A stretch of DNA of 64,000 nucleotides from Bradyrhizobium sp. Ce-3 (GTDB lineage Bacteria; Pseudomonadota; Alphaproteobacteria; Rhizobiales; Xanthobacteraceae). Under the pieces are notes generated by a model that saw nothing but the letters and a program-made list of their open reading frames with translations, was not told the DNA's origin and ran no database searches. Below are positions 53,573-62,234 of the stretch, in pieces. The stretch is taken from contig NZ_BQUV01000013.1 of assembly GCF_022835695.1 (NCBI RefSeq), positions 62,001 through 126,000 on the forward strand, given 5' to 3'. The position numbers were made by a program, and so were the translations under genes. Positions within the stretch are counted from its first letter, which is position 1. Each line of letters opens with the position of its first letter.

Positions 53573-54736
53573 TCAATCGAGCGTGCGGCGGAAGCGCGTC
53601 ACGGCCACCGTCATGGCGAACAGCATCAGGGCGGCGAGCGCGATGGTGTCGTATTGCAGGTTCGGCATCGCCGCGCCCTTCAGCATGATGGCGCGGACGA
53701 TGCGGACGAAGTGGGTCAGCGGCAACCCCTCGCCGATATATTGTGCCCAGACCGGCATGCCGGCGAACGGAAACATGAAGCCGGACAGCAGGATGCTCGG
53801 CAGGAAGAACATCATCGAGAGCTGCATCGCCTGCAGCTGGTTCTGCACGATGGTCGAGAAAGTGTAGCCGATCGACAGATTGGTGGTGATGAACAGCGTG
53901 GTCAGCAGCGCCAGCAGCGTCAGGCTGCCGAGCACCGGCACGCCGAACAGCAGGATGCCGATCGCGATGATCAGGGTGGCCTGGATGAAGCCGACCAGCA
54001 CGTAGGGGATGATCTTGCCGAACATCACCTCGACCGGCTTGATCGGCATCGACAGCAGGCTCTCCATGGTGCCGCGCTCGATCTCTCGCGTCACCGACAG
54101 CGCGGTGAAGATCAGCATGGTCATGGTCAGGATGGTGCCGACCAGGCCGGGCACGATGTTGAGGCGCGAATCCGCCGCCGGGTTGTAGCGGGCGTGGGCG
54201 CGGATCTCGAACGGCATGTCCGGGGGATCGCCGACGTGCAGGTCATGCGCCAGCGCGGTCTGCACCAAAGGCCCGAGCGCGCCAAGCGCCGAGCCCGCCG
54301 CCGTCGGGTCGGTGGCATCGGCGGCAACCAGTAGCGCCGGCCTGTCACCGCGGCGCACCGCACGCTCGAAGCCGCGCGGGATCTCGACGCCGAACAGCAC
54401 CTTGCCGGATTGCAGCAGCTCGTCGAATTGCTCGACGGTGTGGACCTCGCGGACGAAATGGAAATAGGCGGTGTTCTCCATCGCCTTCAGGATCGAGCGG
54501 CCGAGGTCGGTGTCCTCCTGGGTCAGCACCGCGGTCGGCAGGTTGCGCGGCGTGGTGTTGATGGCATAGCCGAACAGCGTGAGCTGCATCACCGGCAGCA
54601 TGATGATCATCGCGAACGAGACGCGGTCGCGGCGGAGCTGGATGAATTCCTTGACCAGCATCGCATAGCTGCGCCGCCAGAAGCCGAATGCCGGCTCCCT
54701 GTCTTCGCCATTGCGGATCGTATCCGTTGCCCTCAT
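53573..54736 (-). CDS. ABC-2 type permease of an export system
   Basis: This 387-residue protein has one N-terminal helix (about 32-55), a large periplasmic domain and five C-terminal helices (from about 185), the layout of YbhS/YhhJ permeases. The EREIERGTMESLLSMPIKPVEVMFGKI segment near 225-250 is the conserved ABC-2 coupling region. It is the last gene of the TetR-HlyD-ATPase-permease operon and starts six bases after the ATPase stop. Confidence 0.93.
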   Translation of the reverse strand: MRATDTIRNGEDREPAFGFWRRSYAMLVKEFIQLRRDRVSFAMIIMLPVMQLTLFGYAINTTPRNLPTAVLTQEDTDLGRSILKAMENTAYFHFVREVHTVEQFDELLQSGKVLFGVEIPRGFERAVRRGDRPALLVAADATDPTAAGSALGALGPLVQTALAHDLHVGDPPDMPFEIRAHARYNPAADSRLNIVPGLVGTILTMTMLIFTALSVTREIERGTMESLLSMPIKPVEVMFGKIIPYVLVGFIQATLIIAIGILLFGVPVLGSLTLLALLTTLFITTNLSIGYTFSTIVQNQLQAMQLSMMFFLPSILLSGFMFPFAGMPVWAQYIGEGLPLTHFVRIVRAIMLKGAAMPNLQYDTIALAALMLFAMTVAVTRFRRTLD

Positions 54737-54742
54737 CGGACC

Positions 54743-55702
54743 CTACCCCTGAAAATTATCTTTGGAGCGTCCCATCAGATCGATGAAGACATCTTCGAGC
54801 GACGGCTCGCTCGGCTGCCAGTGCCACTTTGAATCATCGCGATAAGGCGCGATGGCGGCCTCGAGCGCCGCCTTGTCGCGGCCGGAGACGTGCAGGCTGG
54901 TGCCGAACGGCGCCACCATGTCGACGCCGGGTTTGTTCGTCAGCTCGGCCATCAGGCCGTTGAAGTCCTCGCCGGTCACCGTCCAGGTCGACAGCGCGGA
55001 GGCCGCGATCACCTCGTCCACCGTGCCGTGGGCCAGCAGATGACCGTAGGCGATGTAGGCGATCTCGTGACAGCGCTCGGCCTCGTCCATGTAGTGGGTC
55101 GAGACCAGCACCGTGAGGCCCTCCGCGGCAAGCGCGTGGATTTCGTTCCAGAAATCGCGCCTCGCCTTGGGATCGACACCGGCGGTCGGCTCGTCCAGCA
55201 GCAGCAACTGCGGATTGGGCAGCGTGCAGGCACCGAGCGCGAGCCGCTGCTTCCAGCCGCCGGAGAGATTGGCGGCGAGCTGCTCCTCGCGCCCCTTCAG
55301 CCCGATCCGCGCGATCATGTCGGCCGCGGCGCCGCGCGCGTCCGGCATGCCGTAAAGCCGCGCCACGAACTCCAGATTCTCGCGCACCGACAGATCCTGG
55401 TAGAGGCTGAAGCGCTGCGTCATGTAGCCGACCTTGCGCTTGATCTTGTCGGCATCGCGCCGGATGTCGTAGCCGAGGCAGGTGCCCTCGCCGCTGTCTG
55501 GTGTCAGCAGGCCACAGAGGATGCGGATGGTGGTGGTCTTGCCGCTGCCATTGGGACCGAGGAAGCCGTAGATCGAGCCGCGCTTGACCTGCATCGACAG
55601 GTCATGAACGACCTCTCGCCCGCCGAACGATTTGGTCAGCCCCTTCACATCGATCGCGATGCGCGATCCGTCGGGCTGCGCGCTGGTGGGGCCGCCGTTC
55701 AT
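54743..55702 (-). CDS. ABC transporter ATPase (YbhF/CcmA type)
   Basis: This 319-residue protein has Walker A GPNGSGKTT, signature LSGGWKQRLALG and Walker B LLLLDEPTAGVDP, the pattern of ABC-2-type exporters. The C-terminal 90 residues after the ATPase core are a regulatory tail. It powers the permease encoded downstream. Its start overlaps the stop of the HlyD gene by four bases. YbhF in E. coli is a related protein with two such domains; here there is one. Confidence 0.94.
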   Translation of the reverse strand: MNGGPTSAQPDGSRIAIDVKGLTKSFGGREVVHDLSMQVKRGSIYGFLGPNGSGKTTTIRILCGLLTPDSGEGTCLGYDIRRDADKIKRKVGYMTQRFSLYQDLSVRENLEFVARLYGMPDARGAAADMIARIGLKGREEQLAANLSGGWKQRLALGACTLPNPQLLLLDEPTAGVDPKARRDFWNEIHALAAEGLTVLVSTHYMDEAERCHEIAYIAYGHLLAHGTVDEVIAASALSTWTVTGEDFNGLMAELTNKPGVDMVAPFGTSLHVSGRDKAALEAAIAPYRDDSKWHWQPSEPSLEDVFIDLMGRSKDNFQG

Positions 55703-56484
55703 CTGCGCTCCGCCACCGGTGTCTTGGGGTTGAGGTAGATGCTGATCGGCTGGCCGACGCGTAAGCTATCGGGCCGGCTCGGCCGCGCCTGGATCAGATA
55801 GACCAGCTTGTTGCGCTCATCGAGGCTATAGATGACCGGCGGCGTGTACTCCGCGGTGGTAGCGATGAAATAGATCTTGGCGGTGAGATCGGCCGCGCAA
55901 TTGTCGCAGGTCACCCGCACCTCGTCGCCGAGCGCGAGCTTCGGCAATTCGGTCTCCGGCACGAAGAAGCGCAGCTTCATGTTGCCGGGCGGCATGATCG
56001 ACAGCACCGGCCGCTGCGCCTGCACCATCTCGCCCTCGCGGAAATAGATCTGCTGGATCGAGCCCGCGATCGGCGCAAAGCCCTTGCGGCGGTCGAGCCG
56101 GGTCTGCGAGGTGTTGACGCGTGCCTCCGCGACGCGCAGCGCCGAGACCGCGGAATCCAGATTGGCCTGGGTGCCGGCGCCGGTGCCGCGCAGCGAGGCG
56201 GCGCGGTCATAGCTCTGCTGGGCGTTGGCGAGGGTCGCGTTGTTCTGGTTGAGATCGGCGCGCTGCAGATCGTCGTCGACCGAATAGAGCTGATCGCCGG
56301 GCTTGACCTCGTCGCCCTCGCGCACGTTGAGCTTGATGACGCGGCCGGATTCATCCGGGCTGACGAAGATCATGTCGGCCTCGACCCAGCCCTGGAAGCC
56401 GGGATCGCGCTTCTCCTTGCAACCGGCCAGCGCCGCCGCCAGCGCGACGGCTGCGATCAGCTTCATCATGCGCGACGCGGTCAT
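55699..56484 (-). CDS. HlyD/MFP-type membrane fusion protein
   Basis: This 261-residue lipoprotein-like protein begins with a hydrophobic stretch and the lipobox-like LAGCKEKRD at about 19-27 (Cys22). It then has a biotinyl-lipoyl half (VREGDEVKPGDQLYSVDDDL), a coiled-coil hairpin (about 75-130) and a second barrel (GSIQQIYFREGEMV). It is short for the family. It should bridge the ABC permease to the outer membrane. Start and stop overlap the TetR and ATPase genes by four bases each. Confidence 0.92.
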   Translation of the reverse strand: MTASRMMKLIAAVALAAALAGCKEKRDPGFQGWVEADMIFVSPDESGRVIKLNVREGDEVKPGDQLYSVDDDLQRADLNQNNATLANAQQSYDRAASLRGTGAGTQANLDSAVSALRVAEARVNTSQTRLDRRKGFAPIAGSIQQIYFREGEMVQAQRPVLSIMPPGNMKLRFFVPETELPKLALGDEVRVTCDNCAADLTAKIYFIATTAEYTPPVIYSLDERNKLVYLIQARPSRPDSLRVGQPISIYLNPKTPVAERR

Positions 56485-57206
56485 GTCTTCCTCCGTTCGC
56501 CGAAAATCAGATCGAGATGAACCTTGAACATCGCGAGTCCATCGAGCGGCGCGTGCCGGGCAAACAGGCTGTGCCAGATCACCGCGACGATCGCGGGCGC
56601 AACGATCAGCTGCGGGAAGTCGCCGAGCTCGCGGTGCTTGATCTCGCCGCGCGTGATCGCGAGCTGGACCAGCGCCTTCATGCCGGCGAGGCCCTTCGAC
56701 ACCACCTCGCGAAAGTAAAAGTCGGCGATCGCCGGAAAGCGCGGTCCCTCGGAGACGATCAGGCGAATGATGTCGCCGCGCCGGGTCGCCACGACCTCGC
56801 GCATGAAGGTCTCGGCGAAACCCTCCACCGCGTCGCGCACCGGACCGGTGATGGTGGGCAACGTGGTCAAGCGGCCGATCAGCGGCACCAGCGCGGTGCG
56901 GATCAGCTCCTCGAACATCGATTCCTTGTCCTTGAAGTAGAGGTAGAGCGTGCCCTTGGCGACGCCGGCGCGCTTGGCGACGTCGTCGAGCCGCGCCGCG
57001 GCAAACCCGCGCGCGATGAACTCGTCCATCGCCGCCTCGATGATCGCGGCGCGCCGTTCCGCCGATTTCTCGGCGCGGTTCGCCGGCGGCTTCGCCTCAG
57101 GCAGTTTTGCCGAGGCCACCTTCGGGATCCTCGCCGCCGCAGCGCGCATCGCGGTGCGGCGCCTGGCGGGCTGGGTGCGGGTCGTCTTTTCGGTGCGCTT
57201 TGTCAT
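56481..57206 (-). CDS. TetR family repressor of the export operon
   Basis: This 241-residue protein has a Lys/Arg-rich extension of about 50 residues and then a TetR helix-turn-helix (RRAAIIEAAMDEFIARGFAAARLDDVAKRAGVAKGTLYLYF), followed by an all-helical ligand domain. It is the first gene of the operon and starts ten bases inside a perfect operator palindrome, so it represses itself and the exporter. The ATG at 57206 is preferred; a GTG at 57212 is possible. Confidence 0.92.
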   Translation of the reverse strand: MTKRTEKTTRTQPARRRTAMRAAAARIPKVASAKLPEAKPPANRAEKSAERRAAIIEAAMDEFIARGFAAARLDDVAKRAGVAKGTLYLYFKDKESMFEELIRTALVPLIGRLTTLPTITGPVRDAVEGFAETFMREVVATRRGDIIRLIVSEGPRFPAIADFYFREVVSKGLAGMKALVQLAITRGEIKHRELGDFPQLIVAPAIVAVIWHSLFARHAPLDGLAMFKVHLDLIFGERRKT

Positions 57207-57215
57207 GGCCACATT

Positions 57216-57235
57216 ATGACTGACTGGTCAGTCAT
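57216..57235. promoter_or_regulatory. TetR operator, perfect palindrome
   Basis: ATGACTGAC-TG-GTCAGTCAT is perfectly symmetrical with nine-base arms. It lies ten bp upstream of the TetR start codon and overlaps the ribosome-site region, as expected for autorepression. It is one of the best-formed operators in the window. Confidence 0.85.
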
Positions 57236-57442
57236 TGTCAATTCGATCAAGGAAACGCGCGGCGGCGCCGAGCGTTCCTTTGAGGGTTCAGCCTGGGATG
57301 ACCGGATAAGGCCGTGCCCTCGTGGCCTAAACCCCGAGCTTTCTGGCTGTTTTCGCTGATCTTACGATCAGGGGGCGCAGGGAAAAGCCGGGCAGCGATC
57401 GCCCCCATGGGTGTCGCGCAACGAGAGGCGCGCCCTCCTTTT

Positions 57443-57542
57443 CATTCCGGGGCGTGCGAAGCACGAGCCCGGAATCCATCAAGCGGCATAACTTCTGGAT
57501 GAATGGATTCCGGGCTCTCGCTTCGCGAGCCCCGGAATGACG
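57443..57542. repeat. Dispersed palindrome, family C, copy 7
   Basis: This 100-bp copy runs from CATTCCGGGGCGTGCGAAGC to GCTTCGCGAGCCCCGGAATG, with CCCGGAATCCAT and ATGGATTCCGGG inside. It occupies much of the 411-bp gap between the TetR operator and the DUF6572-like gene; the rest (57236-57442) shows no gene. Confidence 0.88.
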
Positions 57543-57646
57543 AAGGATAGAGTTGGCCCGCTGCGTTGGCCTGGGGCCTTGCTTGCGGACGCATAGCGAA
57601 GCTTCACTCAGCGGGTTATCGTGAGAAAGAAATCGGGATCGGGTCG

Positions 57647-58003
57647 ATGTCGTTGGACAAGGTGGACGTTATTGATGCGATCAGCACCGCCAGGGACGGC
57701 TCAGCGATTTTCCTGACGATTATCGATGGCTGGGACTGGTCGGATGAGTTGCAGCACTTGTTGGCCCTGCAAGCCAAGTTCAACGCCTATTTCGATTTTG
57801 TTCAAAGCGGTCAGATCTATGAGGTTCGACCGGAGGCGTTGCGAAAGAATATCTGGATCAACCTTCTGACGCGGCACCCCCTTACGGAAAAGGCGCAGCA
57901 ATTCCTGTCGATTGCAGAAAAAGCCGCGGCGCAGCTCAATGTAAAGATCGAACATCGCATCCTGCCGCCAAACGCATCAGGCTCTGCGGCCCCTCCCCCC
58001 TGA
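57647..58003 (+). CDS. DUF6572-like small protein
   Basis: This 118-residue protein resembles the DUF6572 family: KVDVIDAISTARDGSAIFLTIIDGWDWSDE then a helix with FNAYFDFVQSGQIYEV and a C-terminal strand. The function is unknown. The ATG at 57647 fits the usual start after a GGGATCGGG-type site. It ends 49 bp before the convergent DUF2000 gene. Confidence 0.7.
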   Translation: MSLDKVDVIDAISTARDGSAIFLTIIDGWDWSDELQHLLALQAKFNAYFDFVQSGQIYEVRPEALRKNIWINLLTRHPLTEKAQQFLSIAEKAAAQLNVKIEHRILPPNASGSAAPPP

Positions 58004-58051
58004 AATATCTACTTGCGGGATGAGCCAATGGAACACGGCGGCGTACCGCCG

Positions 58052-58462
58052 CTAGGCGTGAAACTTCAGCCCGTCGGGGATCTTGTCGACGACCTTGCGT
58101 TCGGCGCGAAAGGCAAGACCGACCAGGTTGAGGTCGCCCCGCGCCACCGCCTTCACCACCTCGCGGTTGGCGGCATCATGCGTGGTCCTGAACATGTCCT
58201 CGGTGTAGAGCGCAGGCTTCACGTCTCGCGCCAATGCGCGCTCCAGTGCCCGCGACAGCTGCGCACGGTCGGCGCCGTAGATCAGGATCGGCTGGCCGAT
58301 CAGGGACAGATATTTCGTCCCCGAGCCGTCCTCATAATTCTCGCCGATGCATTCGGGAAAGGAAGCTGCGATGCCACCGGCGAGAAACGACGCCACGTTG
58401 AGCTTCTGCCAGACTTCCAGGTCGGTGCGGATCACGACCGCGATCTTGGTGTCGAACTGCAT
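58052..58462 (-). CDS. DUF2000 family protein
   Basis: This 136-residue protein has the DUF2000 pattern: TKIAVVIRTDLEVWQKLNVASFLAGG and KYLSLIGQPILIYGADRAQL. The family has an alpha/beta fold and no known function. It is a single gene between convergent and divergent neighbours. The ATG at 58462 is at the conserved start. Confidence 0.85.
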   Translation of the reverse strand: MQFDTKIAVVIRTDLEVWQKLNVASFLAGGIAASFPECIGENYEDGSGTKYLSLIGQPILIYGADRAQLSRALERALARDVKPALYTEDMFRTTHDAANREVVKAVARGDLNLVGLAFRAERKVVDKIPDGLKFHA

Positions 58463-58733
58463 GGCGATAAATCTATCCTCAGGTTAGCGACAAACACCAG
58501 CTCTGACGCTGCATCCCTCCTCCGCCTGCTAGGCGCTGACGTTAGTTTCTTAAGGGATCTAAGGGCGGCTTGCCGACCTGAAGCAGCCATTCCGCGCCGG
58601 CGACGAAGAATTGCGACAGCAAGGCGCCGCGGGCTCAGCCGCGCACCGGCAACGAAGGCAATGGTCAGCTGGTGCGCTGCGTAGTAAGCTACGCGGGTTT
58701 GATAACCACAGCATATTTTCAGGGCATTGCATC
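58463..58733. other. Gap between DUF2000 and the FAD oxidoreductase genes
   Basis: These 271 bases lie between divergent genes, so both promoters should be here. No gene is credible on either strand, and no clear operator or palindrome was seen. The stretch near 58530-58570 is AT-richer. Confidence 0.4.
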
Positions 58734-59951
58734 ATGATCAGCAAGGCCGATGTTGTTGTGATTGGTTCGGGCGGATTGGGCGCGGCCACAGCCTATTACC
58801 TGAGCAAGCGTGGGGGTCTCAGCGTCGCGCTTGTCGACAAGCATGAGATCGGATCGCAAACCTCGCCACGCGCTGCAGGCATGGTGAGCTGCGTGCGCAA
58901 GAGCGACCTGATGATTGGCCTCATCAAGGACGCGTGCCGCAAGATCGAGGCGTTCACGGACGAAACCGGCCAGCCGCTCGACTGGGTGCATTCGGGCAGC
59001 CTGAAGATCGCGCGCCGGCCGCAGGACGCCGAAGTGATCAAGGACGATTTTGCGCGCGGACGCCGCGCCGGCATCGATGTCGAGCTGATCTCTCCGGAAG
59101 AGGCGAGCGGTCTCAATCCGTTCTTGCAGCCGGCGGGTGTCGTCGCGGCGATGCGGATCGGCGACGACCGGTATTTCGACCCGGCGCAGGTTGCCGTCGG
59201 TTTCGCCACGGCCGCCGCAGTCAACGGCACAACCTTGCTGCCGAAGACCGACGTGCGCGCCGTCAACATCGTCGGCGGCATCGTGATCGGCGTGACTACC
59301 ACGAACGGCGTCATCGAAAGCCCGGTTGTCGTCGATGCAGCCGGTGCGTGGACACGGCAGGTCGCGGAGGCAAGCGGGATCCGCGTGCCGCTGGTGCCGA
59401 CCCGGCAGCAACTGATCGTCACCGAGCCGCTGGATGGCGCGCGTGCCGACTTGCCGATGATCCGCATCATGGATGCCGCGGTGTACGCGCGCCCGTGTCA
59501 GGGTGGCTTCCTGTGGGGCGTCTACGAGGAAACGCCGCGCTTCTTCGACATGCAATCGCTCGAAGCCGGCTTCGACGTCAAGGACATGCCGCTCGACATC
59601 GAAGTGCTTCATGCGGCCGCCGATGAAGTGAAGGATCAGCTGCCATTCCTGCAAACCGCCAAGGTGCGGGAATTTCGCGGCGGCATTCCGACGATGACCG
59701 CCGACGGCCATCATATTCTCGGCCCGGCCGCCGGCGTGACCGGGTTCTATTTTGCCAGCGGGTGCAACGTTGCCGGCCTCTCGATCTCGCCGGCCGTCGG
59801 CGAGGCGCTTGCGGCCTGGATCGTGGACGGCAAGCCGCCCATCGATCTATCGCCGATGTCGGTCACGCGGTTCAAAGACCAATCGTGGTCCGAAGACCAA
59901 TTGGAGCGCGACGCCGCCTGGCAATACCGACACTTCTATGGTGCCGTCTGA
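58734..59951 (+). CDS. FAD-dependent oxidoreductase (DadA/SoxB-like)
   Basis: This 405-residue flavoprotein has the Rossmann motif VVVIGSGGLGAATAYYLSKRG at 8-28 and a DAAGAWT motif near 200, plus the late FYFASGCNVAGLSISPAVGE FAD-contact segment. It belongs to the glycine/sarcosine/D-amino acid oxidase superfamily and should oxidise an amine. The ATG at 58734 is at the usual start. No partner gene is obvious. It ends 53 bases before the convergent DUF4189 gene. Confidence 0.92.
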   Translation: MISKADVVVIGSGGLGAATAYYLSKRGGLSVALVDKHEIGSQTSPRAAGMVSCVRKSDLMIGLIKDACRKIEAFTDETGQPLDWVHSGSLKIARRPQDAEVIKDDFARGRRAGIDVELISPEEASGLNPFLQPAGVVAAMRIGDDRYFDPAQVAVGFATAAAVNGTTLLPKTDVRAVNIVGGIVIGVTTTNGVIESPVVVDAAGAWTRQVAEASGIRVPLVPTRQQLIVTEPLDGARADLPMIRIMDAAVYARPCQGGFLWGVYEETPRFFDMQSLEAGFDVKDMPLDIEVLHAAADEVKDQLPFLQTAKVREFRGGIPTMTADGHHILGPAAGVTGFYFASGCNVAGLSISPAVGEALAAWIVDGKPPIDLSPMSVTRFKDQSWSEDQLERDAAWQYRHFYGAV

Positions 59952-60003
59952 GCGCGACAGCGCGCTTTGCCCACCAAGCGGACCTCGCGGATCGGCGGCC
60001 GCC

Positions 60004-60426
60004 CTACCCCTTGGCGTCGCAGGCCCAAGCGCGGATCACGCATTCCTTGCCGCCATAGTCGTAGCATTTCTTGGTGGCGGCATTGAGCGAGCTCGAGATC
60101 TTCGGCGCCACCGCGTAGCCATGGGCGCCGCAGGGATTCTTCATGTCGATCGCAAGCGCGGCACAGGCGCGCTTCATGGTGACGGCCGTGCAATCGCCCT
60201 TGCACTGTTTCAGCGCCGCGGCGCGCGCCGCGCCCTCGGCGGGATAGTCATAGGCCTGGCCATACGCCCCGCACTTGCCGACCGCGAACGCACCGGCCGC
60301 GTGCGCCTTGGGGACGAAAGTCTCCACGGAGAAACGCGTGGCGCCAATCAGCAATGTCAGGACAAGGAAAGTCAGCGCGCGACGCTGCGCGGCGGCGGTC
60401 GAAATGATCAAGCGGAAATCCCCCAA
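60004..60426 (-). CDS. DUF4189 domain-containing exported protein
   Basis: This 140-residue protein has a signal peptide or anchor (RALTFLVLTLLIGATRFSV) and the DUF4189 domain (GKCGAYGQAYDYPAEGAARAAALKQCKG and CAALAIDMKNPCGAHGYAVA), with six or more Cys residues likely paired in the periplasm. The function is unknown. The ATG at 60426 gives a long n-region. It stands alone. Confidence 0.85.
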   Translation of the reverse strand: MGDFRLIISTAAAQRRALTFLVLTLLIGATRFSVETFVPKAHAAGAFAVGKCGAYGQAYDYPAEGAARAAALKQCKGDCTAVTMKRACAALAIDMKNPCGAHGYAVAPKISSSLNAATKKCYDYGGKECVIRAWACDAKG

Positions 60427-60496
60427 AGTCCGGCGCGGACTTTACGCAGGGGTCGTTTCCAGATGGTGAATGACGGGTTGATGCGCGCAACTCCAA

Positions 60497-60619
60497 CGTC
60501 GTCCCGGCGCAGGCCGGGACCTATAACCACAAATGCAGGTTGGTTTGCAGAGCTGGGGCTGCTGTCCGATCAACAACAAAATTCGGTGGTGGTGGGTCCC
60601 GGCCTTCGCCGGGACGACG
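60497..60619. repeat. Dispersed palindrome, family F
   Basis: CGTCGTCCCGGCGCAGGCCG and CGGCCTTCGCCGGGACGACG bracket this 123-bp element; each end is itself a hairpin (GTCCCGGCGCAGGCCGGGAC). It lies between divergent DUF4189 and the cofactor gene's stop. Confidence 0.85.
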
Positions 60620-60629
60620 CGGAGAATGT

Positions 60630-62234
60630 TCAGCCCCGCCGTGCCGCTTCCAGCGCCTGCGGCGTGTCGATGTCGAGGAAGGCGCTGTTGCCTTCGACCG
60701 GGACCTCGGCAACCGCCTCGGCATGCTTGGCGATCAGATGACGGGCGCCGATGTCGCCGTCGAGCGTCATCAATTCCCTGAAGAAACGGCGCGACCACAG
60801 CACCGGATTGCCGCGGCGGCCCTCGCTGACGGGCACTGCGATCAGATGGCCGCGGTCGGGCGCGAAGGTCTCGATCAGGCGGTCGATCAGCTGCGCATCG
60901 ATCAACGGCATGTCGCCGAGGCAGACGATGGCGCCGTCGGCCTTGTCGGATACCGCCGCAATGCCCGCCTTCACCGAGCTGGCGAGACCGCCGGCGAAAT
61001 CCGGATTGCGGACGAACCTGACCTTGAGACCTTGCAGAGCCCGCTCGACCAGATCGGCCTGATGCCCGGTGACGACGATCACCTCCGAGGCTTTCGAGGC
61101 CAGCGCCTGCTCGGCAACGATGCGCGCGAGCTTCTTTCCGTCGAGCTCGGCGAGCAGCTTGTTCGGGCCGCCCATCCGGGTCGAACGTCCGGCGGCGAGC
61201 ACGATCGCCGCGACGTTGCGGTTGCCTTCGGTGTCCGGGACGGTGCGCGGCTGCGGCCGGGTCACGATCTCCATCAGCAGACCGCCGACGCCCATGCCGG
61301 TGAGATCCGATCGCGTCACCTTGATGCCGGCGAGCAGCCGCATCAGCACCCAGTCGAAACCGTTTTCGACCGGCGAGCGCGCGCAGCCCGGCGCACCCAG
61401 CACCGGCACGCCGCCGGCGCTGCCGATCAGGAGCAGATTGCCGGGATCGACCGGCATGCCGAAATGCTCGATGGCGCCGCCGATCTCGGTAATGGCGGCC
61501 GGAATCACGTCGCGGCGGTCGGCGATCGCCGATGCGCCGAACACGATGACGAGCTCGGCGCCGAGGCCGAGCAATTCCCTGATCGAGGCCGCGAGCACCG
61601 TCTCGTCATGCGGCACGCGCCGCTCGGCGATGATAGTGGCGCCGGCCGGCGCCAGCCGCTCGGCGGTGACGCGCAGCGTCTTGTCGATCACCTTCGGCGC
61701 GAGGCCCGGCAGCAAGGTCGAGACCACGCCGACCTTCTTGATCACGTAAGGCGCGATCCGCAGCGCATCCTTGCCGGCGACCGCGACGGCGGCATCGCAC
61801 AAGCGGCCCTCGACGCCGAACGGGATCAGCTTGACGGTTGCGATCATCTCGCCTTCGACCACCGGCTTGAAGGCTGCAAGCGTCGCGAAGGTGATGGCCT
61901 CGTCGACGCCATTGATGCGGTCGACCGCGGCGCGATCGACCACCAGCACGCCGGGACGCCCCGCGAACAGATTGGCGCGGCCGGTGAAGGCGCGCTCGAC
62001 ATTGACGCCCTCGCCCGCCACCGCCTGCGCGATGCTGGCGGCAGCCGTGTCCTCGGAGACGTCGCCCTCCTCCAGCCGCACCACGACGACGTCCTTGACG
62101 CCGGCCTTGGTCAGTGCCTCGACCTCGTCAGGGCCGATCGTGGTGCCCTTCTTGAGCACCAGCGCGCCCTGGCGGAGCGTATGCACGGTGACGCCGCCAA
62201 TCGCGTCGGCCGGACTGGCGGGACCGAATTTCAT
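60630..62234 (-). CDS. MoeA/MogA-type molybdopterin-binding domain fused to MobA-like cytidylyl/guanylyltransferase
   Basis: This 534-residue protein has an N-terminal molybdopterin-binding half (residues 1-340; GLGAELVIVFGASAIADRRD and GMPVDPGNLLLIGSAGG) and a C-terminal nucleotidyltransferase (from about 345) with IVLAAGRSTRMGGPNKLLAEL and the metal-binding VCLGDMPLID. The ATG at 62234 overlaps the upstream XdhC-like gene stop by four bases. It would attach CMP or GMP to molybdopterin for the Mo-hydroxylase whose genes are expected beyond the window's right end. The MobA half matches MocA, which makes the cytosine dinucleotide cofactor. Confidence 0.9.
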   Translation of the reverse strand: MKFGPASPADAIGGVTVHTLRQGALVLKKGTTIGPDEVEALTKAGVKDVVVVRLEEGDVSEDTAAASIAQAVAGEGVNVERAFTGRANLFAGRPGVLVVDRAAVDRINGVDEAITFATLAAFKPVVEGEMIATVKLIPFGVEGRLCDAAVAVAGKDALRIAPYVIKKVGVVSTLLPGLAPKVIDKTLRVTAERLAPAGATIIAERRVPHDETVLAASIRELLGLGAELVIVFGASAIADRRDVIPAAITEIGGAIEHFGMPVDPGNLLLIGSAGGVPVLGAPGCARSPVENGFDWVLMRLLAGIKVTRSDLTGMGVGGLLMEIVTRPQPRTVPDTEGNRNVAAIVLAAGRSTRMGGPNKLLAELDGKKLARIVAEQALASKASEVIVVTGHQADLVERALQGLKVRFVRNPDFAGGLASSVKAGIAAVSDKADGAIVCLGDMPLIDAQLIDRLIETFAPDRGHLIAVPVSEGRRGNPVLWSRRFFRELMTLDGDIGARHLIAKHAEAVAEVPVEGNSAFLDIDTPQALEAARRG

